Source of the DNA: Dethiobacter alkaliphilus
Lineage (GTDB): Bacteria > Bacillota > Dethiobacteria > DTU022 > UBA8154
Direction of reading: 5' to 3'
Length of the DNA: 64,000 bases
Assembly (NCBI GenBank): GCA_016841605.1
Contig: JAENYV010000007.1
Location: 62,001 to 126,000, forward strand
How positions within the stretch are numbered: position 1 is the first letter of the stretch; each line of letters begins with the position of its first letter. Of the stretch, positions 16,706 to 24,454 are shown piece after piece. Position numbers and translations under genes: made by a program. Below the pieces are notes generated by a model, which was not told where the DNA came from, ran no database searches, and saw only the letters and a program-made list of their open reading frames with translations.

Positions 16706-17763
16706 TGACAAAAGAAGAAATATTAGCCGAAATGCTTTCTGCCGTGGATGATAAATATGATAAGCGCCCAGGGAGCTTTATATATGATGCTCTGGCACCG
16801 GCTGCTGAGAAATTTGCCAAGGCGGATAATGATATTGAAGAAGTTAAAAGCAAACTCAGCGCTGAAAACCTTTCTGGGGACGAACTTGCTCAGTGGATTA
16901 AAGAGCGTTCCGGGATAGAACGACGGGAAGCCACAAAGGCAATAGGAGCCGTAACCGTAACAGGTACCGGTATCATAAATGAGGGCGATCTATTTGAAAC
17001 GGAAGCGGGCACGCAGTTTCAGACCACCGAAACGAAAAGCATCACCGGCAGCGGGGATGTCGATATTGAGGCTGTTGTGGCCGGCAGCGGCGGAGTTGTA
17101 GGGGCGGGAACAATTATTCTTTTCCCGGTGACATTGGCCGGTTTTACGGCTGTTACGAATTCCGAGGCCACCCAGGACGGCTTTGATGCGGAAACAGATG
17201 CGGATTTGCTGCAAAAATACTATGAACACATTCGGACACCTTCTACCAGCGGCAATAAAGCTCATTATATTGCCTGGGCTAAAGAAGTTAGTGGTGTTGG
17301 TCCGGTAAAAGTTTTTCCTCTATGGGACGGAAACAACACAGTTAAGGTCGTGATTATTAACTCAGACCGTCAACCAGCATCTTCAGAGCTTGTTGAGGAC
17401 GTCCAGGAATATATTGACCCTGGTATAGAAGGCTTGGGGGAAGGGGCAGCAGGGATAGGCGCTTTTGTTACGGTTGCAAGTGCGGTAGCACTTGAAATTA
17501 ATATTTCCGTCGATATTGTGCTTTCATCCGGCTTCACCCAGGAGCAGGCCGAGGAAAATATCGAAGATAGCCTGACACAGTATTTATTTGACATTGCTTT
17601 TGTCGAATCCATTGTCAGCTATGCTCGTGTTGGAGCTGCTATTTTAAATAGTGAAGGCATAGAGGACTATTCCAACTTAACGATAAATGTCGGTACTTCA
17701 AATATATCGATTGACAATGAAGAAGTTGCTACGCTGGGAACGGTGAATGTCAATGTCTCATAA
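16705..17763 (+). CDS. Baseplate J/gp47-like wedge protein (XkdT)
   Basis: A 352-residue baseplate J protein: PGSFIYDALAPAAEKFAKADNDI at the N-terminus, then the beta region GAVTVTGTGIINEGDLFETEAGTQF and VKVFPLWDGNNTVKVVIINSDRQPAS. It forms the wedge dimers around the hub. It overlaps the next gene by 17 bases. Confidence 0.92.
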   Translation: MTKEEILAEMLSAVDDKYDKRPGSFIYDALAPAAEKFAKADNDIEEVKSKLSAENLSGDELAQWIKERSGIERREATKAIGAVTVTGTGIINEGDLFETEAGTQFQTTETKSITGSGDVDIEAVVAGSGGVVGAGTIILFPVTLAGFTAVTNSEATQDGFDAETDADLLQKYYEHIRTPSTSGNKAHYIAWAKEVSGVGPVKVFPLWDGNNTVKVVIINSDRQPASSELVEDVQEYIDPGIEGLGEGAAGIGAFVTVASAVALEINISVDIVLSSGFTQEQAEENIEDSLTQYLFDIAFVESIVSYARVGAAILNSEGIEDYSNLTINVGTSNISIDNEEVATLGTVNVNVS

Positions 17764-18295
17764 CGAAGAGATGATAAACAGGCTGCAGCCTTTCATGCGG
17801 AAGTCAAAAATATATGAAGAAATCTTTGAGACTGAGGGCACCCAATATGCCACCCGGGATGATGCCGTAGCGGATCTGCAACTGCAACTGAATGTTGATA
17901 CAGCCACCTGGGCGTTGCCGATTTACGAAACAGAATTGGGGATAGCGGTTGACCCCAGTAAGTCTTATAGCGAACGACGTGCTGTCATAAAATCCAAAAT
18001 GCGCGGGGTCGGCCAGGTTGATGCAGCACTAATAAAACTCGTTGTGGATAGCTGGACTAACGGGGATGTAAATGTATCTTTTGCTGATAGTACTATTACA
18101 ATTACTTTTACTTCTGTTATTGGGATTCCCGAAAATATAAGTGACGTTGAAATAGCCATAGAAGAAATAAAAGCGGCACACCTGGCCGTATTATACGTTT
18201 ATCTGTATAACACTTATGGGGTTTTATCGGCGTTTACTCACGGCGAATTGTCGGCATACACACATGAAGACCTCAGCTCTTCTGCTTTAAGTTAA
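17747..18295 (+). CDS. Baseplate protein XkdU/YmfQ-like
   Basis: A 182-residue protein of the DUF2313 class: LQPFMRKSKIYEEIFETEGT then ELGIAVDPSKSYSERRAVIK. It connects the baseplate wedge with the tail fibres. The C-terminus contains two near-identical segments (AFTHGELSAYTHEDLS), probably the fibre-binding tail. Family by pattern and gene order. Confidence 0.82.
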   Translation: MSMSHNEEMINRLQPFMRKSKIYEEIFETEGTQYATRDDAVADLQLQLNVDTATWALPIYETELGIAVDPSKSYSERRAVIKSKMRGVGQVDAALIKLVVDSWTNGDVNVSFADSTITITFTSVIGIPENISDVEIAIEEIKAAHLAVLYVYLYNTYGVLSAFTHGELSAYTHEDLSSSALS

Positions 18296-18313
18296 TCGGA
18301 AGGATGCGATACC

Positions 18314-19687
18314 TTGAATAATACATCGAATTATAACTTAAATAAGCCGGAATCGACTGATAATTATAATGTGACAGACCAGAATGAAAATATGGATACC
18401 ATTGATACCCAAATGAAAGCTAATGCAGAAGCTATTGATGCGCATTTGTCAGATTATACGTTACAGATCCCTTATGAATTGACCGCAGGGGCTGTGAATA
18501 CTTATGCTGTGACACTTACTCCAGCGCCTGAAGCTTATGTGGAAGGTATGGCCCTGGCGATAAAGATTCATGTAGATAATACCGGAGCATCCGTTATAAA
18601 TGTCAATGCGCTTGGAGCAAAGACTATCAAGAAGCCGAATGGTAACGATGTTTCGGCTGGAAATTTAAAGGTAGGAAGTATCTATACGCTGAGGTATAAC
18701 GGCACAAATTTTATCTTACAGGGTAGCGATGCCGCCGGAGACGCTATCCCTGGTGACGTACTTTCCGGCAAGACATTCAGCAATGACGAGGGTGAGCAAA
18801 CAGGGACCATGCCCAACAGAGGTGCGCACAACATTACTCCAGGAACCTCTCCCATTTTGATTCCTGGAGGCTACCATAATGGCGACGGCCAGGTGGCTTC
18901 TCTCGGCGGTGATGCTGCGGCAGCTAATGTCCTTTCTGGTAAAACATTTAGTAGTGATGTCGCCGGTAGGGCTGAGGCCGGAGCCATGGCGAACCGGGCG
19001 GGGCACGTTGCGGCTCAAAGTACTGCTGTAGATGGAAGCATTTTAAGGTTTAGGCCTGAGGCCGGTTATTACCCTGGGGATGTTGGCAATAGTGTGTCTG
19101 CTTACGATGCAAATTTTATTGCTGGAAACATTTTAAACGGAATTAGTATTTTTGGTAAAAATGGAACTTTAATTCCAGGCGCTGTTTTAAATTCAATTCA
19201 GAGTGGAGTCTGCTATCTCGATGGTAGCTACGGAAAAGACGTTACTATCACCTCCGTAGATAGGAGCAAGGCTTTTCTTGTGTTTTCCTACCAGACTCCC
19301 GTTGCTTCTCCTGCAACCTCCCTTGTTAGAGGTTCCCTTTCCAGCGATGATACAATTTCTTTCCGAACCGGGGCAATAGATCCTATCGATGTCCATGTAG
19401 TTTGGCAGGTTTTAGAGTTTACATCTAGAGTAAGTGTTCAATATGGAACAGGTTATATCCCAGCAGGTACTTCTGCTGGGTCAGAAACAATAAGCCCAGT
19501 AGACACCTCAAGGACTTTTGTAATTGCGACTTTTTCTACAGGTGAAACTTCTCCAGATTATTATTTTAATAGCTTCACACAAAACTGGATTACAGGTGCT
19601 AGTTCTGACACACTCCTATTACAGAGGCTACCAGCGTCAAGCGGGGTTACAGTTCATTATGATTTTTTTGTTGTTGAATTTGAGTAA
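18314..19687 (+). CDS. Tail fibre protein
   Basis: A 457-residue fibre protein. The N-terminus (SNYNLNKPESTDNYNVTDQN then ENMDTIDTQMKANAEAIDAH) is the usual baseplate-attachment start. A beta-rich shaft follows, with two copies of a LSGKTFSxD-type repeat (about residues 153-180 and 206-235: NVLSGKTFSSDVAGRAEAGAM), and a C-terminal receptor-type beta domain. It starts at TTG behind GGAAGGATG. It is the likely main host-recognition fibre. Confidence 0.82.
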   Translation: MNNTSNYNLNKPESTDNYNVTDQNENMDTIDTQMKANAEAIDAHLSDYTLQIPYELTAGAVNTYAVTLTPAPEAYVEGMALAIKIHVDNTGASVINVNALGAKTIKKPNGNDVSAGNLKVGSIYTLRYNGTNFILQGSDAAGDAIPGDVLSGKTFSNDEGEQTGTMPNRGAHNITPGTSPILIPGGYHNGDGQVASLGGDAAAANVLSGKTFSSDVAGRAEAGAMANRAGHVAAQSTAVDGSILRFRPEAGYYPGDVGNSVSAYDANFIAGNILNGISIFGKNGTLIPGAVLNSIQSGVCYLDGSYGKDVTITSVDRSKAFLVFSYQTPVASPATSLVRGSLSSDDTISFRTGAIDPIDVHVVWQVLEFTSRVSVQYGTGYIPAGTSAGSETISPVDTSRTFVIATFSTGETSPDYYFNSFTQNWITGASSDTLLLQRLPASSGVTVHYDFFVVEFE

Positions 19688-19715
19688 TCTGACCAGATAA
19701 GGCAAAGGAGGCAGT

Positions 19716-19976
19716 ATGATGTTTTATTATGCACAGTTAAACGAAAATAAAGTTTGCACCGGCGTTTCTTCGCTTAAAGGCGAAGTCCAAGCAGCCCATA
19801 TGGTTCGAATTCCGGAATACAATACCGATTATATTTGGAAGAAATATGAAAATGGTGCGTGGTCGGAAGAAAAGTATGTGCCTGACTACGGTCAGATTCA
19901 ACTTGACCGGATGGAAGCCGTGGAGCAAGCTATTGCAGATCTGTCAATTATCTTAGCTTCTGGAGGTGGACAGTAG
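19716..19976 (+). CDS. Small tail-fibre-associated protein
   Basis: An 86-residue protein (MFYYAQLNENKVCTGVSSLKGEV ... IWKKYENGAWSEEKYVPDYG) resembling XkdW-like and tail-fibre assembly small proteins found after fibre genes in PBSX-type phages. Its second half is a helix (LDRMEAVEQAIADLSIILAS). Strong AAAGGAGG site. Role in fibre assembly is inferred. Confidence 0.65.
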   Translation: MMFYYAQLNENKVCTGVSSLKGEVQAAHMVRIPEYNTDYIWKKYENGAWSEEKYVPDYGQIQLDRMEAVEQAIADLSIILASGGGQ

Positions 19977-20101
19977 TGTTTGATGAAAATAGCGGACTTG
20001 TAAAGATTTGGGTAAGATTAATCAAGAAAGGCAAGAGAACAATTCAGGAAGTCCCGGATTTAAGTAACTTGAAAGCGGTAATTGAAAGTCTTATTTCGTA
20101 G
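19976..20101 (+). CDS. 41-residue CD1375-like / XkdX-like phage protein (not in ORF track)
   Basis: A GTG overlapping the previous stop by one base opens VFDENSGLVKIWVRLIKKGK then RTIQEVPDLSNLKAVIESLI then S and a stop. The pattern VxxWVxLIKxGKRTIxxVPxLxxLKxxVExxL matches tiny conserved proteins at this position in Clostridia phage tail operons. Its role is unknown. The coordinates are certain; below the ORF-track length cutoff. Confidence 0.78.
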   Translation: MFDENSGLVKIWVRLIKKGKRTIQEVPDLSNLKAVIESLIS

Positions 20102-20141
20102 TAGAAATATTAGCTTTGAAAATGACGAAGCAAAGAATTAG

Positions 20142-20165
20142 AGCCTCAAGGGCTTTTTTATTTTC
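20142..20165 (+). terminator. Intrinsic terminator at end of the first fibre operon
   Basis: AGCC and GGCT enclose TCAAG, followed by TTTTTTATTTT. The stem is short but the T-run is strong. It separates the first fibre set from the following accessory fibre genes. Confidence 0.6.
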
Positions 20166-20187
20166 TTAGAAAGGACGGTGAAGAAAT

Positions 20188-21360
20188 GTGACTAATCCAG
20201 CTGACGGATTGCCCGCAGCATCGGGAAAAGCCTATGATTCAGAAGGTAATGTTGTGTGGACGGCGCAAGCCTTAAATACTTTAGCGGAGAAGATAGATGC
20301 ATTATATCAAGCCTTCGTCGAAAACAAGTCATTACTCCAGACCGGAGCGGCGACCTCAGCAAACCAAGAGACGATAGCTGCTCTTATTGGTACTCTGGCA
20401 GCTGCTGCGGTGACAGACCCAACGCTGGCGGCGACCATAATAGCACTGCTTAAGGGTCTGCTGAAGCAGCTCCAGGGGAGCGGAAACGGAGCGACCCCTG
20501 TATTGTTTCCGGATGCCGCTCACCGGCAGGTGGGTAACAACAGCGAGAATAACTACAGGGCGGGTAATTCGGAGGAGGACAACTACAGAGGAAATAATAC
20601 GGAATCAGGTAACGCTCTGACAGATAATACAATAACAGGGCTCAGCGTTGCGGGTAATACGATGTCCGGCAACAACGTTAGCAGCAATACCGTGGCCGGA
20701 AATACGAATACAGGCAATACCTTTAGTGGGAATCAAATGCAAGGTATCAACCTGAATGAATTTCTTGACGAAGTCGAATCGAGGTTTAGGGTCGTTGCTC
20801 AAGTAACAAGTAGCATTTTGGCTAATAACATTGACGACGAGGACAACCCCGCTCCGATATCATGTGTAGAAGACGACGAAGGTAAAGCCGTTATGAGGGT
20901 AGCTGATGCCGCTCCTTTTGCATATGACCCCATCACTGACTCAAAAAAAGTAACTGTGATAGGAGGTGGAAATTTACCGACAGGTACTTTTCAAAAATAT
21001 AGAAATGGAGTTTTAGCTGCGGGTGGGTCCGAGACTTTTATCGAAATTGAAGAACCTTGTGTAATACATGCACTACAGATAAGTTTTGGCGAAGACAATG
21101 CGAATTTAAATGCCCGATTAATCATGAATAGTGCTGAGTATTATCGAACTATTAGTCCTGACGGGTCCACTGTTGCTTATGAACTATATCCATCTTTGCT
21201 GACTACAAATAAAGACTCAGTTTTTGAAGTAGTAGACACTACTATTCTAAGACTGAGAAATGTTCCTTTCAGGTGCTGCAATTTTAACTTGCAATTAAGA
21301 AATAAGGACGCTGCTGATAAGAACATAGGTGCTACCGTCTTATACTCTCTTTGTTCTTAG
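20188..21360 (+). CDS. Accessory tail fibre with Asn/Gly repeat shaft
   Basis: A 390-residue protein. Residues 1-25 (TNPADGLPAASGKAYDSEGN) are shared with the fibre at 23349. Helical residues about 27-100 follow, then a Gly/Asn/Thr repeat (about 111-185: GNNSENNYRAGNSEEDNYRG, then SGNNVSSNTVAGNTNTGNTF) that would make a beta-solenoid shaft, then a C-terminal beta-sandwich. The GTG start lies inside ATGTGA: the ATG with the better spacing meets a stop at once. A receptor-binding role is inferred from position and build. Confidence 0.7.
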   Translation: MTNPADGLPAASGKAYDSEGNVVWTAQALNTLAEKIDALYQAFVENKSLLQTGAATSANQETIAALIGTLAAAAVTDPTLAATIIALLKGLLKQLQGSGNGATPVLFPDAAHRQVGNNSENNYRAGNSEEDNYRGNNTESGNALTDNTITGLSVAGNTMSGNNVSSNTVAGNTNTGNTFSGNQMQGINLNEFLDEVESRFRVVAQVTSSILANNIDDEDNPAPISCVEDDEGKAVMRVADAAPFAYDPITDSKKVTVIGGGNLPTGTFQKYRNGVLAAGGSETFIEIEEPCVIHALQISFGEDNANLNARLIMNSAEYYRTISPDGSTVAYELYPSLLTTNKDSVFEVVDTTILRLRNVPFRCCNFNLQLRNKDAADKNIGATVLYSLCS

Positions 21361-21370
21361 GAGAATCATT

Positions 21371-23317
21371 ATGTCAAAGATACTTAAAAACCCCTATAGG
21401 AAAGTAGAATGGTCTTTCAATATAGAGATAAAGTCGGGGAGCTTATATGCAGATGACATTTCTAACATAGATTTAATACTGACCAATGTTGAAAAGCTGG
21501 GACTCAATTGCTGCAACTTGCCTGTGAAAATTAATATAGATACACCAGAATCAAACATTGTTGAAGTGGATGCAGAGAGCAAAGAAGATGTTATAGCTCT
21601 TATTCAGGCGTTGAATACAGGAGGAATAAAGGTTATTCTTGAACCTTACCCATGGGTCTCTGGGGGAACTGTATCTGAAACTCTCATCGATCCGACCGAT
21701 AAGGATACATGGTTCTCAAGCTGGAAAGCTATGCTGAGCGAGCTTATTAATGATATTGCCACTCCCTACAATGTGTATGCTTTAAACACAGCTTCTAATT
21801 TTGAACTTATCGAATCCGAATCAACCCGATGGGCCGACGTTTTCACCTGGGTAAAAAATGACTGCGGATATGCGGGGTTAGTCACATACCGGACAAATTG
21901 GTGGGTAACAGCAACGTGGGACACGGGGCCAGGAAGTACGACAGAAGCGTATGAAAATAAATTGGCGAATAGCCTATTCAGCGATGCTAATTTAGATTTT
22001 ATTTCCATAGCTGCATATTTTGAACTAAATGGCGACGATGCCGTTCCATCCGTTGAGCAACTTAAAGCCGATTTTTTAAGTAGCTCTAAATTCAGTAGGC
22101 AGCAGAACATCTATCAAGAAGTTAAAAATTTCTATGATGTCCACGGAAAGCCTATATTTTTCGGTGAACTCGGCGTTCCCGCGGTAGAGTATGCCGCTTC
22201 CGAGCCATGGAATCCAGATGTATCAGAAAATGAAAGCCAGGATGCGCAGGCAAATTTATTGCAAGCCTATAAGGATATATTCTTTTTAGAGGACTGGTTT
22301 TTAGGTTTTTCTTGGTTTGTTATTAATAGGCCGGCAAGTAGCTATTACCCTGTCGGCAAAAAATCTGAAACTTTATTTGCGGGCAGTTCCTGGAATCAAT
22401 ATAAAGCAAATTTCCATACGCATACGACACGAAGCGACGGATCGTTTAATCCAGATGACGTTATTGACGAGTATCATGCGGCGGGCTACAAAATTCTTGC
22501 TTTGACCGATCATGATACTCTATCGTTACCATGGACAGACGTAGGGAAAGATCCGGAAGCTTTAGGCATGATAGAAGTGCAAGGTAGCGAACTTTTTTCC
22601 TATGGCCATCACTTGCTTAGCTGGTTCAATACTACGGCTTCAGCGACAGGAACAAGTTGGGATGATATTTTTATCGCCATTGATGAAGTAGCGGGAAATG
22701 GCGGCCTTAGCTGTTTAGCACACCCGGGAAGGTATGGTTTCGATGATGACTGGTATTTCAGAATGTATCGTGCTCATGCAGGTACATTAATAGGTTTCGA
22801 GGCATTGAACCAGGGTGACAGATATCCTAACGATAGAGAACAATGGGACAGGGTTCAAATGCTTAATATCGGCATACCTAATTTTTTGCGGCGGGGGAAG
22901 ATTTGGGGGTTCTCTGACGACGACATGCACAACTATACGCATTTATTTAGAAACTACCAATATATGATACTGCCCGAATTCACCAAAGAGGCCTTAATGC
23001 GATGCTTGAAAACCGGCTGTTTTTACTTCTGCTACGAGCCAGGCGGAAGCGGAAGCGGAAGCGGAGAAGGGAAATGTCCTGTGATTTCAGAAATTGCTGT
23101 GGATGAAGGATTAAAGACCATTACAATTAAGGGCAACCACACATCAATAGAATGGGTTGTTGATGGTATAGTAAGCGAAGAAGCAAGCAATATATTTACT
23201 TATGATGATTCGATGTCGGTTATCCGAGCAGTATTAACGAATGAATTCGGAGAGACATATACACAACCTTGGTTATTAATACCAAAGTTACAATACAACT
23301 GGGTAAAACCATTTTAA
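21371..23317 (+). CDS. Tail-module enzyme: TIM-barrel glycosidase-like domain fused to a PHP phosphoesterase domain
   Basis: A 648-residue protein; the ATG at 21371 behind TAGGAGA is preferred over the ORF-track start at 21329. Residues about 1-335 look like a GH-A-type barrel (GH113-like), with candidate acid/base Glu145 (ASNFEL) and nucleophile Glu266 (FFGELG). Residues about 345-555 are a PHP domain with all motifs: HTH 349-351, DHD 380-382, Glu407, His451 (LAHPG) and DMH 518-520. A Gly/Ser linker (558-567) leads to an Ig-like C-terminus. Located between two fibre genes, it probably cleaves a surface polymer with sugar and phosphodiester bonds; this target is inferred. Confidence 0.78.
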   Translation: MSKILKNPYRKVEWSFNIEIKSGSLYADDISNIDLILTNVEKLGLNCCNLPVKINIDTPESNIVEVDAESKEDVIALIQALNTGGIKVILEPYPWVSGGTVSETLIDPTDKDTWFSSWKAMLSELINDIATPYNVYALNTASNFELIESESTRWADVFTWVKNDCGYAGLVTYRTNWWVTATWDTGPGSTTEAYENKLANSLFSDANLDFISIAAYFELNGDDAVPSVEQLKADFLSSSKFSRQQNIYQEVKNFYDVHGKPIFFGELGVPAVEYAASEPWNPDVSENESQDAQANLLQAYKDIFFLEDWFLGFSWFVINRPASSYYPVGKKSETLFAGSSWNQYKANFHTHTTRSDGSFNPDDVIDEYHAAGYKILALTDHDTLSLPWTDVGKDPEALGMIEVQGSELFSYGHHLLSWFNTTASATGTSWDDIFIAIDEVAGNGGLSCLAHPGRYGFDDDWYFRMYRAHAGTLIGFEALNQGDRYPNDREQWDRVQMLNIGIPNFLRRGKIWGFSDDDMHNYTHLFRNYQYMILPEFTKEALMRCLKTGCFYFCYEPGGSGSGSGEGKCPVISEIAVDEGLKTITIKGNHTSIEWVVDGIVSEEASNIFTYDDSMSVIRAVLTNEFGETYTQPWLLIPKLQYNWVKPF

Positions 23318-23348
23318 CCTTCGAAGTTAAAAAGGACGGTGAAGAAAT

Positions 23349-24035
23349 GTGACTAATCCGGCAGACAGAATGTCCCCGGTGTCGGGGAAAGCTTATGATT
23401 CAGAGGGTAATGTTGTGTGGACGGCAGAAAAACTTAATGCCCTTTATAATGCCTTAGTAGAGAATAAAAATGCCGGTATGGAATCTGATATAAAAAAAGT
23501 AGGCGGCGCATTACAATCTGGCGTGGACCTTGCCGCAAAGATTAACGAGCTGCACCAGGCGTTAGTAGTAGACAAGAACGCCGGTGTCGCGTTAACAGGT
23601 AGAAATCTTGCAGTTGAATCAGGTGATTTTACAACAGAATCTTTATCTGTAGCACCTGCAGGAACTCATACCGTAACCATAAGCCCTAGTGCTGGAGAGT
23701 TATGGAGAATTAAATTAATTCGTTTTACTATTTCCGCTCCGTTATCTGCTGGCTCAGGAACACATTCTATAGCCATAGTTGTAGATAGCACATCTTATGG
23801 AATTTTTGCTATAGCTACTGCTCCATATAATAAATCATGTGGATTTTCTCGAAACGTTTTGTTAGCAGATAACACAGGTTCGCCGTCTACCAATCCAGAA
23901 ATACAACATAATATAGCATCGTTAATTTGCTCAGCAGACAATCCTTTAAAAATTTTGTATACAAATAACACTAATGCGATACAAACATTCCCAATACAAA
24001 TTTTTATGGTGTGGGAGGTTGAATATATTGTTTAG
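23349..24035 (+). CDS. Second accessory tail fibre sharing its N-terminus with the fibre at 20188
   Basis: A 228-residue protein starting TNPADRMSPVSGKAYDSEGN then VVWTAEKLNALYNALVENKN. The attachment part matches the fibre at 20188, and the upstream AAAGGACGGTGAAGAAATGTGACTAATCC is also the same. The remainder is a short repeat (two copies of ALVxxKNAG) and a C-terminal beta-sandwich ending VWEVEYIV. Alternative receptor-binding tip; GTG start within ATGTGA. Confidence 0.7.
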   Translation: MTNPADRMSPVSGKAYDSEGNVVWTAEKLNALYNALVENKNAGMESDIKKVGGALQSGVDLAAKINELHQALVVDKNAGVALTGRNLAVESGDFTTESLSVAPAGTHTVTISPSAGELWRIKLIRFTISAPLSAGSGTHSIAIVVDSTSYGIFAIATAPYNKSCGFSRNVLLADNTGSPSTNPEIQHNIASLICSADNPLKILYTNNTNAIQTFPIQIFMVWEVEYIV

Positions 24036-24186
24036 AGAAATAGGAGAAAAATATGAAGCTATAACAATGACGGGAACAGCGGAATGTATAGGAGAATTTG
24101 AAGTAACTTATGTTGAAACTCAGTCTTTAGAAAGTGGAGTAATTGTAAGAAACGAAACAGCAAGATTAATTCGTTTATTAAACTAA
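24028..24186 (+). CDS. 52-residue fibre-operon protein
   Basis: A TTG at 24028 behind GGGAGGT opens LFREIGEKYEAITMTGTAEC then IGEFEVTYVETQSLESGVIV then RNETARLIRLLN. The ORF-track start at 23974 lies within the preceding gene and is unlikely. It overlaps the stop of the fibre gene by eight bases. The family is not recognised; small size and position suggest a fibre accessory protein. Confidence 0.6.
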   Translation: MFREIGEKYEAITMTGTAECIGEFEVTYVETQSLESGVIVRNETARLIRLLN

Positions 24187-24194
24187 CGAGGATG

Positions 24195-24226
24195 CGGTAG
24201 TTACACATTAACTGCCGTTTTTAATT
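24195..24226 (+). terminator. Intrinsic terminator at end of the second fibre operon
   Basis: CGGTAGTTA pairs with TAACTGCCG (one G-T pair) around CACAT, followed by TTTTTAATTTT. Confidence 0.75.
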
Positions 24227-24227
24227 T

Positions 24228-24340
24228 TCAAGAACCGTCCCAGGGGTGCCAGATTACGATGAAAGGGCGTCGCTAACCTCGGAGTGCTGGCATCGGTTCT
24301 TGACAAAATTTAGACCGCCTACCTAAGCGGTTTTTTTTTA
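24228..24340 (+). ncRNA. Structured RNA candidate with its own terminator
   Basis: TCAAGAACCG (24228-24237) and CGGTTCTTGA (24294-24303) form a perfect 10-bp closing stem. Inside, TGCCAG (24247-24252) pairs with CTGGCA (24287-24292), and TTACGA can pair with TCGCTAA with a bulge. CCC at 24239-24241 could pair with GGG at 24265-24267 as a pseudoknot. After a short A-rich linker comes a terminator hairpin (ACCGC/GCGGT) with nine Ts. No ORF lies here. The order suggests a compact self-terminated RNA or a 5' regulatory leader. I do not recognise the class; strand is set by the terminator. Confidence 0.5.
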
Positions 24341-24454
24341 TTAAATGGAGATATTTACACTAAAAAGATATAGCAAAATACCTTGCTTTGGAAGGATCTG
24401 CCTAATTTTTTGGCGAAAACTTTCTCCAACTATTAAGTGGGGGGAGGCCGGAAT

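Noticed and set aside
18314-24035. Diversity-generating retroelement at the fibre genes
   Set aside because: No reverse transcriptase, template repeat or adenine-biased variable repeat was found nearby.
24228-24303. Resemblance of CGATGAAAG with flanking stems to group II intron domain V
   Set aside because: The stem lengths and bulge do not match domain V, there is no domain VI or reverse transcriptase, and the fold closes on itself.
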